From Gluconacetobacter diazotrophicus PA1 5 (GTDB lineage: Bacteria > Pseudomonadota > Alphaproteobacteria > Acetobacterales > Acetobacteraceae): a stretch of DNA of 64,000 nt. The position numbers and the translations under genes are program-made. The notes below the pieces were generated by a model that saw only the letters and a list, made by a program, of their open reading frames with translations, had not been told where the DNA came from and did no database searches. Location of the stretch: positions 1,800,001 through 1,864,000 of the forward strand of contig NC_011365.1 in assembly GCF_000021325.1 (NCBI RefSeq), read 5' to 3'. Of the stretch, positions 56,509-64,000 are shown piece after piece (position 1 is the stretch's first letter; each line of letters begins with the position of its first letter).

Positions 56509-57438
56509 GAGCCCGATCCGAAAGTTCTTCAACCGTGACAATGCCTTGCTGTCCGTCGTGTGAGCATTCGGATCGAGGCGATCAATGTCCATGCGGTTGA
56601 GGAAGCAATGGATTGTTCCCAGTCTTTGGCGAGCCGCCTGCACCGTCCCAGCCATGCGAATGTCCGTTCAACCACCCAGCGGCGCGGCAGGATCTGAAAG
56701 CCCTTCGCCGTATCGGACCGCCTGATGATTTCAAGGGTCCATTTTCCCATGGAGGCGAGCGCGGATCGCAATTTGTCGCCAGCATAGCCGCCATCAGCGA
56801 AGATGTGGCGCAGCCAGGGAAAGCGCCTGCGTATCGCTGCCAGGACATCAACAGCCCCATCACGGTCCTGGATGTCGGCGGCATGAACGAGGAGAAAGAT
56901 CAGGAAGCCGCAGGTATCCGTCACAATATGGCGCTTGCGGCCCTTGACCTTCTTCCCCGCGTCATAGCCCGAAAGCCCGCCACTTTCCGTGGTTTTCACC
57001 GACTGGCTGTCAATCACGCCCGCGCTCGGAGAGGCTTCACGCCCCTCGATCTCGCGCAGGCTCATGACCAGCACCGTATTCATGACTTCGAACACTCCGG
57101 CACCACGCCAGGCGTAAAAATAGCGCCTGACGGTCGAGACCGGCGGAAAGCATTTCGGCAGCAGGCGCCACGCACACCCGGCCGAGGCTATGTAGAGCAT
57201 CGCGTTGACCACCTCGCGCATATCCGTAGTGCGGGGGCGACCGCCCCGTTTCGCCGGGGGTACAAATGGCATGATCAAAGCCCACTCCCCGTCCGTCATA
57301 TCCGATGGATATCGCAACCCTTCCCGGCTATGTTCACGTCGGGCAATACCAGTCCATGTCACCATTCACTCCATCTCTTCGCAAAGACGGATGAATCACA
57401 ACAGGCTGGTATTGTTCAAAAACTTTCGGATCGGGCTC
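56509..57438 (-). mobile_element. IS5-family element of IS1031 type
   Basis: A 930-bp element with ends GAGCCCGATCCGAAAGTT and the exact inverse, flanked by TTA on both sides (56506-56508 and 57439-57441), the TNA-type target of this group. Length and ends match IS1031, an element known from acetic acid bacteria. Confidence 0.93.
56529..57365 (-). CDS. IS5-family (IS1031-type) transposase
   Basis: A 278-residue DDE transposase: YPSDMTDGEWALIMPFVPPAKRGGRPRTTDMREVVNAMLYI, AGVIDSQSVKTTESGG (first Asp), KGRKRHIVTDTCGFL, IFADGGYAGDKL (second Asp) and WVVERTFAWLGRCRRLAKDWE (Glu). Complete. Confidence 0.93.
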   Translation of the reverse strand: MVTWTGIARREHSREGLRYPSDMTDGEWALIMPFVPPAKRGGRPRTTDMREVVNAMLYIASAGCAWRLLPKCFPPVSTVRRYFYAWRGAGVFEVMNTVLVMSLREIEGREASPSAGVIDSQSVKTTESGGLSGYDAGKKVKGRKRHIVTDTCGFLIFLLVHAADIQDRDGAVDVLAAIRRRFPWLRHIFADGGYAGDKLRSALASMGKWTLEIIRRSDTAKGFQILPRRWVVERTFAWLGRCRRLAKDWEQSIASSTAWTLIASIRMLTRRTARHCHG

Positions 57439-57441
57439 TTA

Positions 57442-57765
57442 CACCCGGAGCGATGAACCACTGTTCGGCAACTGGGATATCTTTCTCAACGTCATCAATA
57501 TCGAGGCCCACGTTGCCGTCACTGAAGAGCGGTTATGTTCGGTTCTCTACGGCGGCGAGGAAGAGGATATCCGTCGCCGGGATTTCAAGCTGACCGCCAG
57601 TCTGTATGTGCATGTCCTGCGTCCGCTATGCTGGGCAGGATTGCTCCACGAGCACCGAACAGGCACCGGCTTCAGCAGGCGGGAATTCTATACCAAAACG
57701 CCCTTATGGCCAGCAGCGCTCAAACTCGAGACGGATCGACACTTGCTGCCGGCGACGCGTCACTG
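57442..57765 (+). pseudogene. Unidentified gene, C-terminal fragment
   Basis: Continuation of the fragment at 54680-55053: SDEPLFGNWDIFLNVINIEAHVAVTEERLCSVLYGGEEEDIRRRDFKLTASLYVHVLRPLCWAGLLHEHRTG, ending at TGA 57763. The phase fits exactly when both IS elements and one TTA copy are removed. Confidence 0.75.
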
Positions 57766-57885
57766 ACCATCGCCAGCCGCCAACGCGGGTGCGCGTTGCA
57801 ATGGCTGCGCCCGGAGACAGTCTCGCCCAATACGAAAGGCGGCTCCCGGAGACCGGAAGCCGCCCATGGTACTCATCAACAGATC

Positions 57886-58130
57886 TCACTCGGCTGCGAC
57901 CGCATCAGGACCGTCGGTCATGCGCGCCGCCCCTTCTTCCCTGTCAGTTGGCTCCGGCGCATTCGCGGTCCGCAGAGCCTCGGGTAGCCAACCAGAGCCG
58001 TCCAAGAGCCGCTCGGCGGCCTGCGCCATGTCGGCCTTCTTCAGATGGGCAATACGGTCAGCAGCCTCATCGCCGCGTGCTTCGCGCACGGCTGCAAGGA
58101 TACGTGCCTTGGTGACACGGCCGAGATAGA
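57886..58130 (-). pseudogene. ParB-like protein, C-terminal remnant
   Basis: Residues YLGRVTKARILAAVREARGDEAADRIAHLKKADMAQAAERLLDGSGWLPEALRT resemble the C-terminal end of plasmid-type ParB proteins (K-M-A-A-E-L-G-WLP). The N-terminal nuclease/CTP domain is missing because the frame enters the IS481 end at 58131. This hints at a plasmid or genomic-island origin for the neighbourhood. Confidence 0.6.
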
Positions 58131-59174
58131 TGTTTGGTCCCGGGATTTGGTGGTGCATTATTTTCACATGAGTGGAAGGATGCGCTATGGGCCAGGTTCA
58201 CCACGGAAGCGCCACGACGACAGCGGCAGTCCGTCGAGCGATACAACATAGTCAAGAGAGCCTGAGGGTTCTGGCGAAACGCTACGGGATCAACCCGAAG
58301 ACGGTCGCCAAATGGAAGGGGCGGACCGATACGTCGGATCGACGCACCGGTCCGAAGGTCGCATCCTCAACCATCCTGTCGACCGAAGAAGAAGCGATCG
58401 TTGTGGCCTTCCGTCGCCATACCCTGCTGCCTCTTGATGATTGCCTTTATGCGCTTCAGGCGACGATCCCGCATCTGACGCGATCTTCCCTGCACCGTTG
58501 TTTTCAGCGCCATGGGATCAGCCGCCTGCCCGAGACCGAAGGCGACAAACCAAAACGGTCGAAGTTCAAGAGTTATCCGATCGGCTATTTTCACATCGAC
58601 ATTGCTGAAGTCCGCACTGAAATGGGGCGCCTTTATCTTCTGGTGGCGATCGACCGGACCTCGAAATTCGCTTTTGTCCAATTGCACGAGAAAGCGACAC
58701 GTCGCGTTGCCGGTGACTTCCTGCGTGCTCTGGCCGCTGCGGTTCCCTACCGCATCCATACCGTGCTGACCGATAACGGCACGCATTTTACCGATCCGGC
58801 CGGCAATGGATGGACACCCGAAGACATCAAGGCCATGCGGGCGGATGGTGTCCTGTTCCGGTGCCACTCTTTTGAACTGGCCTGTGCTGATCTCGATATC
58901 GAGCATCGACTGACAAAGCCGCGACATCCCTGGACGAATGGCCAGGTCGAGAGGATGAACCGCACGATCAAGGACGCCACCGTCAAGCGCTTCTACTACG
59001 AAACACATGACCAGTTGCGTCAACACCTCGCCGACTTCGTTACCGCCTACAATTTCGCCCGCAGGCTCAAGACCCTGCGCGGCCTCACTCCATATGAATT
59101 CATTTGTCAGCAGTGGGAAAAAGAACCATCACGGTTCATACATAATCCGCACCACCAAATCCCGGGACAAAACA
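58131..59174 (+). mobile_element. IS481-family element
   Basis: The ends TGTTTGGTCCCGGGATTTGG (58131) and the inverse TGTTTTGTCCCGGGATTTGG (59174) form a 26-bp terminal repeat with one difference. The similarity may extend a few bases further outwards (TAGA), so the limits could be off by about 4 bp and no target duplication could be assigned. Confidence 0.88.
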
Positions 59175-59179
59175 TCTAG
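58187..59179 (+). CDS. IS481-family transposase
   Basis: A 330-residue protein: helix-turn-helix ESLRVLAKRYGINPKTVAKWKGR, then integrase core with FHIDIAEVRTEMGRLYLLVAIDRTSKF (first Asp), VLTDNGTHFTD (second) and RHPWTNGQVERMNRTIKDATVK (Glu). GGAAGGA supports ATG 58187 over an upstream ATG at 58172. The C-terminal residues NPHHQIPGQNI are encoded by the terminal repeat and the stop lies just past it. Confidence 0.92.
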   Translation: MGQVHHGSATTTAAVRRAIQHSQESLRVLAKRYGINPKTVAKWKGRTDTSDRRTGPKVASSTILSTEEEAIVVAFRRHTLLPLDDCLYALQATIPHLTRSSLHRCFQRHGISRLPETEGDKPKRSKFKSYPIGYFHIDIAEVRTEMGRLYLLVAIDRTSKFAFVQLHEKATRRVAGDFLRALAAAVPYRIHTVLTDNGTHFTDPAGNGWTPEDIKAMRADGVLFRCHSFELACADLDIEHRLTKPRHPWTNGQVERMNRTIKDATVKRFYYETHDQLRQHLADFVTAYNFARRLKTLRGLTPYEFICQQWEKEPSRFIHNPHHQIPGQNI

Positions 59180-59496
59180 CTCATCCGTCATCGGCCGGGC
59201 TACCGGCGGCTCTGCTCTTTCCCTTCCTGCCTGTCGCACTGAATTCCTTGATCCTGGTCGCGACCGGACTGTTGTTCCACAAGGCGATGGGCCGAACCTA
59301 TCCGCATCTCATTCCTGCGCCCCAACCGGGAAGCCAAAGCTCGGGCCAAGTGTCGATGGAAGACATCGACACCGCTCTCGCGGCCGCAGGTGACACCTTC
59401 GACATCGACCCGGACGACCTTCGACGTCTGCTGTCTCTCGCCGAACAGAATGCGATTCGCAGATCAATAAACAGCACGCAAAAATCACGAAGATAA
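59180..59496 (+). pseudogene. HPP-family membrane protein, C-terminal remnant
   Basis: An open frame from the IS481 edge: PAALLFPFLPVALNSLILVATGLLFHKAMGRTYPHLIP (last membrane segment of HPP proteins), then GQVSMEDIDTALAAAGDTFDIDPDDLRRLLSLAEQNA, a linker seen in HPP-CBS fusions. The N-terminal membrane part is missing, and the usual CBS domains do not follow. About 160 bp after it (59497-59655) hold nothing recognisable. Confidence 0.65.
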
Positions 59497-59655
59497 TATT
59501 CGACACGACAAAATGCGAACGTAACAATACCTACACTTGATGTTCCGCGTGAGCCGCCCCCAGTGCAGAGCGCACCATGATTGCAATGTAACTCCCGAAA
59601 ACCGCAATCCTGATGAAGTGGCTCGACTAGAAACGTAACGAAGACCTACCCGCGT

Positions 59656-60141
59656 TCAGTCTCTTCCCATTCGGGTAATCACATGGCTGGTGTCCAACCG
59701 ACTGCCCAGCGCTGCCTGTTCCAATTGGTTGCGCAGGGCGTCAATCTCCGACTTCAGTCGCATCAGTTGTTCTGGCGTTCGTCCCGTTGCCTCCAGGATA
59801 CAGGCCGGGATCGACGCTGCTTGCGCCTCGAGCGCCCTGCCCTGCGACGTCAACGTCACCCTGACTTGGCGTTCGTCCTTCGTGTCGCGTGTTCGTTGAA
59901 GCAAACCACCCGCCTCCAGTCGCTTGATCAGCGGCGTCAGGGTACTGCTCTCAAGCGCGAGTTTCTCCCCGATCTGCCCCACCAGCAGCCCATCCTGCTC
60001 CCACAGCACCGTCATTACGAGATATTGTGGATAGGTTAGGCCGATCGCATCCAACAGCGGCTTGTAGACGCGGTTGAAAGCGTGACTGGTGGAATAGAGC
60101 GCGAAGCACAGGAAATGCTCCAGGGTCGGGGCGCCAGGCAT
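59656..60141 (-). CDS. ohrR: OhrR, MarR-family organic peroxide sensor
   Basis: A 161-residue MarR protein beginning EHFLCFALYSTSHAFNRVYKPLL, where the cysteine in LCFALY is the reactive peroxide-sensing residue of OhrR. The winged helix follows: LVGQIGEKLALESSTLTPLIKRLEAGGLLQRTRDTKDERQVRVTLT. AAGGAG precedes the start at 60141; the frame is open further upstream. It is divergent from ohr, the gene it should repress. Confidence 0.92.
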   Translation of the reverse strand: MPGAPTLEHFLCFALYSTSHAFNRVYKPLLDAIGLTYPQYLVMTVLWEQDGLLVGQIGEKLALESSTLTPLIKRLEAGGLLQRTRDTKDERQVRVTLTSQGRALEAQAASIPACILEATGRTPEQLMRLKSEIDALRNQLEQAALGSRLDTSHVITRMGRD

Positions 60142-60169
60142 GGCAAGTCTCCTTCGAACCCTTCCACAT

Positions 60170-60260
60170 AAGTCGCACACGATTTTATCGCCAGCGCATA
60201 GCTGGCGGATCAGCCATGCAAAATTCCACATATCGGACGATTTAGTCGTGTGCGATTTAA
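60170..60260. promoter_or_regulatory. Paired OhrR-type operators in the ohrR-ohr gap
   Basis: TCGCACACGA (60173-60182) and TCGTGTGCGA (60246-60255) are exact inverse copies, each in an AT-rich frame (TAAGTCGCACACGATTTTA; TTTAGTCGTGTGCGATTTAA). The two sites lie near the two expected divergent promoters, as OhrR boxes would. Confidence 0.65.
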
Positions 60261-60337
60261 TATCCATCGAAAGCGAACGGAGCCGGATCTTCCCGCCCGC
60301 GCTTCCGAAAGCAACGCGTCGCCAGAAGGACCGAACC

Positions 60338-60766
60338 ATGTCCGTAAATGTTCTCTACCGCACTTCCGCCCGCGCCACCGGTGGCCGCGATGGCCGTTCC
60401 GCCACCCTGGACGGCGCGCTGGACGTCAAGCTGACCACCCCCAAGGAACTGGGCGGGCCGGGCGGCGACGGCAACAACCCCGAGCAGCTTTTCGCCACCG
60501 GCTATGCCGCCTGCTTCCTGGGGGCCATGAAGTTCGTGGCATCGCGAGGTGACACGACCAAGGTGCCGGCCGACGCCACCGTGACCTCGACCGTCGGCAT
60601 CGGCCCGCGTTCCGAAGGCGGGTTCGGGCTGGAGATCGCCCTGGCCATCGCCCTGCCGGGTGTCGAGCGCGCCGCCGCCGAGGACCTGGTCGCCAAGGCC
60701 CATCAGGTCTGCCCTTATTCCAACGCCACGCGCGGCAATGTCGACGTGAAGCTTTCCGTCGTCTGA
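60338..60766 (+). CDS. ohr: Organic hydroperoxide resistance protein Ohr
   Basis: A 142-residue thiol peroxidase that reduces organic hydroperoxides. LYRTSARATGGRDGRSATLDGALDVKL and NPEQLFATGYAACFLGAM hold the catalytic Arg and the first Cys; AHQVCPYSNATRGNVDVKL holds the second Cys. Start at 60338 with AGAAGGA upstream. Followed by a hairpin terminator. Confidence 0.96.
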   Translation: MSVNVLYRTSARATGGRDGRSATLDGALDVKLTTPKELGGPGGDGNNPEQLFATGYAACFLGAMKFVASRGDTTKVPADATVTSTVGIGPRSEGGFGLEIALAIALPGVERAAAEDLVAKAHQVCPYSNATRGNVDVKLSVV

Positions 60767-60776
60767 CGGCGCTGCC

Positions 60777-60803
60777 CTCACCGGCCCATGACGGGCCGGT
60801 GAG
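60777..60803 (+). terminator. Terminator after ohr
   Basis: CTCACCGGCCC pairs with GGGCCGGTGAG (11 bp, loop ATGAC), starting 11 nt after the ohr stop and followed by TTCCCCTTCTTCTTC. Confidence 0.8.
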
Positions 60804-60836
60804 TTCCCCTTCTTCTTCACGTAAGAGTTCCTCGCC

Positions 60837-61223
60837 ATGACCTCCGAACTATGGGCCCTACTGGGATCCGCCATTCTCTGTCTTGTGCTGCCCGCGCTAT
60901 ATGGGCCCCTCTATTCCCGCCAGGTCGGACAGGCCGGCGTGATCGGCAACCGCGAGAGCCTTGCCGAGCCGACGGGCGCTGCTGGTCGGGGTCTGCGCGC
61001 GCACCGCAACCTGATCGAGAATCTGGTACCATTCGCCATCGCCGTGCTGATCGCACGCGCCGCCGGCATTTCCAACGGGACGACCGTCCTGGGCGCTTGG
61101 CTGTTCCTGGGGGCACGGATCGTACATGCCGCGAGTTATGTCGCCGGCATTCCAGGTGTCCGCACCCTGGCGTGGGTCGTGGGTGTCATCGGTACAGTGC
61201 TGATCATCGTCCAGATTTTCTGA
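60837..61223 (+). CDS. MAPEG-family membrane protein
   Basis: A 128-residue four-helix membrane protein: SELWALLGSAILCLVLPALYG, GRGLRAHRNLIENLVPFAIAVLIARAAG (the R-A-H-x-N-x-x-E glutathione-site motif of MAPEG proteins), LGARIVHAASYVAGIPGVRTLAW and a last helix. Bacterial MAPEG proteins are often near peroxide-stress genes; here it follows ohr but after a terminator. Confidence 0.85.
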   Translation: MTSELWALLGSAILCLVLPALYGPLYSRQVGQAGVIGNRESLAEPTGAAGRGLRAHRNLIENLVPFAIAVLIARAAGISNGTTVLGAWLFLGARIVHAASYVAGIPGVRTLAWVVGVIGTVLIIVQIF

Positions 61224-61783
61224 TCGTGTTTCCGAATCGCCCGAACTTTCAACTGGGCGGTGATGGCTTCGAACAGGATTTGTCGAGGGACCGGGGCACC
61301 AACAGGCGTCGGAACCACACGAATGCCGCGCACTCCGGCGCAGGTTCGTGGATAAAAAAACCACGAACCGACGACAGGATGCTCAATCATTCAGCGTTTC
61401 GGCTGGCTTGATGTCAGGCCATTCATAACAAACTGCCAGGAGCTTTGCCCGGAACATCGAGAGTAGCGGCCTCACGGTCTGCCTTTTTTAGCGGGGGCCT
61501 CAGCCACACCGCCAACCCGCTGCACCTGCCGGGCCACGGTGCGCACGCCTTGGTCTATCTGCTGGAACCGCGCTCTGGTCCGCTCGGGCCATCAATGACG
61601 GCGACAGGACATATTCACCTGCTGGCTGGGTGATCCGGGCCGCAATGCGCCCAACCTGCTGCGCCACGTCCCTCCTGAACCCCGAAACACGTCTCTTTCT
61701 GAACGATTGGGAGGCCCCCGCGCGGCGCAGCTCCGGGATGTCACGCTTGTGATAATTCGCCGCACCATGCGTATTGTTTAATA
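61224..61783 (+). other. Gene-poor stretch with a hairpin and a decayed regulator fragment
   Basis: GGTTCGTGG (61342-61350) and CCACGAACC (61360-61368) form a 9-bp hairpin around ATAAAAAAA. Near 61640-61710, LGDPGRNAPNLLRHV and, after a frame change, LLNPETRLFLNDWEAPA resemble the ligand-binding part of XRE/MmyB regulators. No intact gene is seen. The regulator reading is tentative. Confidence 0.35.
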
Positions 61784-61798
61784 TAGACGATCGGTCTA
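61784..61798. promoter_or_regulatory. AcuR operator upstream of acuR
   Basis: TAGACGATCGGTCTA, near-palindromic, 11 nt before the acuR start. The same 15 bp occur before acuI at 62463-62477. Such paired sites are typical of TetR-family autoregulation. Confidence 0.75.
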
Positions 61799-61809
61799 AT
61801 TATCATTCC

Positions 61810-62424
61810 ATGGATGCTGACCCTATCCCGCGCCGACGCGGACGCCCCCCGAAATTGGCCGACGATTATGGGCAGACGCGCGATCGCCTGATCCGCGCAG
61901 GAGTCGTCGCCCTGACGGAGCAGGGATTCGCGGCCACCGGGCTGGAGGGGCTGCTGCGCGGGGCGGGCGTGCCGAAAGGGTCGTTCTATTATTATTTCGA
62001 CAGCAAGGAGGCATTCGGCCTCATCCTGATCGAAACCTACGCCGCCTATTTCAATGCCAAGCTGGATCGCTGGCTGACGGACCGGCAGGTGGCACCGCTA
62101 GATCGCCTGCGCAATTTCGTCGCAGACGCGACGGCCGGTATGGCTCGGCATGATTTCCGGCGCGGCTGTCTGGTCGGCAATCTTGGGCAGGATCTCGCCA
62201 TTCTGCCGGACGCCTACCGCCAAGCCCTGCGCGACGTGCTGAAGGGCTGGGAGACACGCCTGGTCGCCTGCCTGGAGGAATGGGGCAGCCCGACAGCCGC
62301 AGCGCAGGCGGCGTTTTTCTGGACGGGGTGGGAAGGCGCCGTCCTGCGCGCCCGGCTGGAACGTGGACCGCAGCCGCTCACCCTGTTCCTCGACGGGTTC
62401 CTGGCCCTGATCGAAGCCCGATAG
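61810..62424 (+). CDS. acuR: TetR-family repressor, AcuR-like
   Basis: A 204-residue TetR protein: [68 protein letters not shown] is the DNA-binding domain, close to AcuR, which controls acrylyl-CoA reductase in alphaproteobacteria. The C-terminal [14 protein letters not shown] stretch fits that group. Start at 61810 keeps the operator upstream. Confidence 0.82.
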   Translation: MDADPIPRRRGRPPKLADDYGQTRDRLIRAGVVALTEQGFAATGLEGLLRGAGVPKGSFYYYFDSKEAFGLILIETYAAYFNAKLDRWLTDRQVAPLDRLRNFVADATAGMARHDFRRGCLVGNLGQDLAILPDAYRQALRDVLKGWETRLVACLEEWGSPTAAAQAAFFWTGWEGAVLRARLERGPQPLTLFLDGFLALIEAR

Positions 62425-62462
62425 GGGCGCACAAACCGCCAGAGCCTATACATATTATTTTG

Positions 62463-62477
62463 TAGACGATCGGTCTA
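62463..62477. promoter_or_regulatory. AcuR operator upstream of acuI
   Basis: A second exact copy of TAGACGATCGGTCTA, 20 nt before the acuI start. Confidence 0.78.
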
Positions 62478-62497
62478 TATGGAAAGGAAGCCGTGAC

Positions 62498-63481
62498 ATG
62501 TTCGACGCCCTGATGATCGAAAAAACCGCAGACGGAACACAATCGGTCCATGTCGGGCCGGTGGCCGACGACCGGCTGCCTGACGGCGACGTGACAGTGC
62601 GCGTCGAATGGTCGACCCTGAATTACAAGGATGCACTGGCCATCACCGGCCGCGGCCCCGTCGTGCGGCAGTTTCCGATGGTCCCCGGCATCGATTTCGC
62701 CGGCACGGTGGAAACCTCCGCCCATCCCGGCATTGCCCCAGGCGACCGCGTGGTGCTGAACGGCTGGGGCGTGGGCGAGAAGCACTGGGGCGGCCTGGCC
62801 GGAAGGGCCCGCGTGAAGGGGGAGTGGCTGGTGCCGCTGCCCGACGCCTTCACCACGCGCCAGGCGATGGCCATCGGCACGGCGGGCTATACCGCCATGC
62901 TGTGCGTGCTGGCGCTGGAACACCAGGGCATCACGCCCGATCGCAGTCCCGTGCTGGTAACGGGAGCGGCCGGCGGCGTGGGCAGCGTGGCCGTCATGCT
63001 GCTCGCGCGCCTGGGCTATCACGTCGCGGCTGTGACCGGCCGCCCAGGGGAACAGGACTACCTGACCGAACTGGGTGCCTCCGAGGTCCTGCCGCGCGAC
63101 GGGTTTTCCGGACCAAGCCGCCCGCTGGAAAAAGCGCGCTGGGCCGGAGCGGTGGATGTCGCGGGCGGAGCGGTGCTGGCGAATGTCTGCGCCGCCATGC
63201 TGCCCGACGGTGTGGTGACCGCATGCGGGCTGGCCGCCGGAATGGATTTTCCGACGACGGTCGCCCCCTTCATCCTGCGCGGGGTCACGCTGGTTGGCAT
63301 CGACAGCGTGATGTGCCCCCGCCCGCGGCGCCTGGCCGCATGGCGCCGGCTGGCCGAACTGATCGACCCCGCGAAACTGGAAGCCATGGTCACCGAAATC
63401 CCCCTGGCAGACGCACCGGCCACTGCTACAGCATTGCTGGACGGCAAGGTCAGAGGGCGCATCATCCTGCGCGCACCGTGA
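62498..63481 (+). CDS. acuI: Acrylyl-CoA reductase-type MDR oxidoreductase AcuI
   Basis: A 327-residue zinc-free medium-chain reductase of the YhdH/AcuI group, which reduces acrylyl-CoA to propionyl-CoA with [38 protein letters not shown] is diagnostic, [16 protein letters not shown] follows, and [22 protein letters not shown] is the nucleotide-binding turn. AAGGAAG precedes the ATG. With acuR it forms a compact regulated module that may detoxify acrylate. Confidence 0.88.
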   Translation: MFDALMIEKTADGTQSVHVGPVADDRLPDGDVTVRVEWSTLNYKDALAITGRGPVVRQFPMVPGIDFAGTVETSAHPGIAPGDRVVLNGWGVGEKHWGGLAGRARVKGEWLVPLPDAFTTRQAMAIGTAGYTAMLCVLALEHQGITPDRSPVLVTGAAGGVGSVAVMLLARLGYHVAAVTGRPGEQDYLTELGASEVLPRDGFSGPSRPLEKARWAGAVDVAGGAVLANVCAAMLPDGVVTACGLAAGMDFPTTVAPFILRGVTLVGIDSVMCPRPRRLAAWRRLAELIDPAKLEAMVTEIPLADAPATATALLDGKVRGRIILRAP

Positions 63482-63588
63482 ACTTGAAAAACGTGCTTCG
63501 TCAGATCAAGGCGGGCGGCATCAATTTTTATAGTGGGGGGCGTTCGCTTGTAGAGCGCTCACGCTTTACATGTCATGTGGAGATTACC

Positions 63589-63829
63589 TCAACCTTGTGA
63601 CCCTGCCTGCGCAGAATGACATCCCGCTGCAAACAGCTCGGGCAGGCTGGCAATCATGAAGGCTGACGCATAAGTACCCTTTGCATCGTGAGCCCATGCG
63701 GCAGCAAACACCACAAAGGCTGCGCCCAGTTGATGCCCCCATCATGATCCAGTCATAGATTACCGGAGCATCACGCTTGCTGAACGCCCGATTAATAAGA
63801 TCCACCGTCGGCATCGTTTTGCTTATCAT
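63589..63829 (-). pseudogene. MFS transporter, C-terminal remnant with frameshift
   Basis: Minus-strand reading DLINRAFSKRDAPVIYDWIMMG continues after a G-run in another frame as HQLGAAFVVFAAAWAHDAKGTYASAFMIASLPELFAAG to a stop at 63589. This is the end of an MFS transporter (helices 11-12). The start is missing and a G5 run shifts the frame. 63482-63588 hold nothing recognisable. Confidence 0.65.
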
Positions 63830-63890
63830 CCAGGTTTTCTAAGCACGCTTCGCGCCCTTGCCGGCGGATTTTCCTCCGCCAACAGCGCCC

Positions 63891-64000
63891 TCACCCTGCC
63901 CACGCCGAGCGGCGGATGACACTACAGAAATTTCCCGCGTGGAAATGCGGATCCTTGTCGGCCAAGACGTCGGCCTTCACGTTGCCAAATGTCGTCTCCG
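63891..64000 (-). CDS. C-terminal end of an unidentified protein, cut by window edge
   Basis: Minus-strand frame ETTFGNVKADVLADKDPHFH then AGNFCSVIRRSAWAG, to a TGA at 63891-63893. The pattern is vaguely like C-termini of HD-domain hydrolases, but the fragment is too short for a family call. Confidence 0.35.
   Translation of the reverse strand, partial: ETTFGNVKADVLADKDPHFHAGNFCSVIRRSAWAG

Noticed and set aside
1-64000. tRNA, rRNA or replication origin
   Set aside because: No cloverleaf-like or rRNA sequence was noticed, and no DnaA-box cluster.

Overview
The window looks like chromosome of an acetic acid bacterium (Acetobacteraceae, most likely Gluconacetobacter or a close relative). The evidence is high-GC, strongly codon-biased coding sequence; the alphaproteobacterial his order hisB-DUF2628-hisH-hisA-hisF-hisE; a 930-bp IS5-family element with IS1031-type ends; and several other insertion sequences common in that family. 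The species call is inference.

Layout. 1-781: edge of a UbiH-like hydroxylase and a nitroreductase. 1009-5760: histidine operon with overlapping genes, including a GNAT acetyltransferase in frame with HisA and a HisE with a lysine-rich tail, then a HIT protein. 5791-14609: a complete type I-C CRISPR-Cas locus (cas3, cas5, cas8c, cas7, cas4, cas1, cas2), split after cas3 by a reverse-strand insert carrying a VapBC toxin-antitoxin pair and a short unit that looks like a stand-alone crRNA gene. 14610-20154: leader and a 61-repeat array, interrupted in one spacer by an IS3 element and decaying at its far end. 20210-44809: housekeeping genes (ABC exporter, nth, comEC, gltX, pyrB, pyrC-like, plsY, dprA, topA, rnr, S41 protease, OmpA, LysR, esterase, FUSC, MFS). 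45088-48877: a cobalamin gene cluster on the minus strand behind a structured leader. 49237-50451: two small envelope proteins, the first frameshifted. 50653-59496: an IS graveyard with IS110 inside an IS630-like element inside IS3 next to an IS407-type remnant, followed by IS1182, IS5 and IS481 elements that have broken three older genes. 59656-63481: ohrR/ohr, a MAPEG protein, and acuR/acuI with shared operators. 63589-64000: gene remnants and the C-terminus of an unidentified protein.

The main finding is at 8143-8274 (minus strand). A -35/-10 pair fires into a single diverged CRISPR repeat whose stem is kept by a compensatory change and whose last 15 nt equal the array repeat. It is followed by a spacer-like segment and a strong hairpin. 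The first 12 spacer nucleotides match 11/12 to a site at 9043-9054 upstream of cas5. That site is preceded by TTC, the type I-C PAM, and the one mismatch is at position 6, which Cascade flips out. The site overlaps a 12-bp palindrome and a possible core promoter of the cas5-cas2 operon. The simplest reading is a crRNA-like autorepressor: Cascade, loaded with this guide, binds but does not destroy its own promoter. cas3 lies outside this control and follows the HIT gene by only 30 nt, so its expression may be tied to the his transcript.
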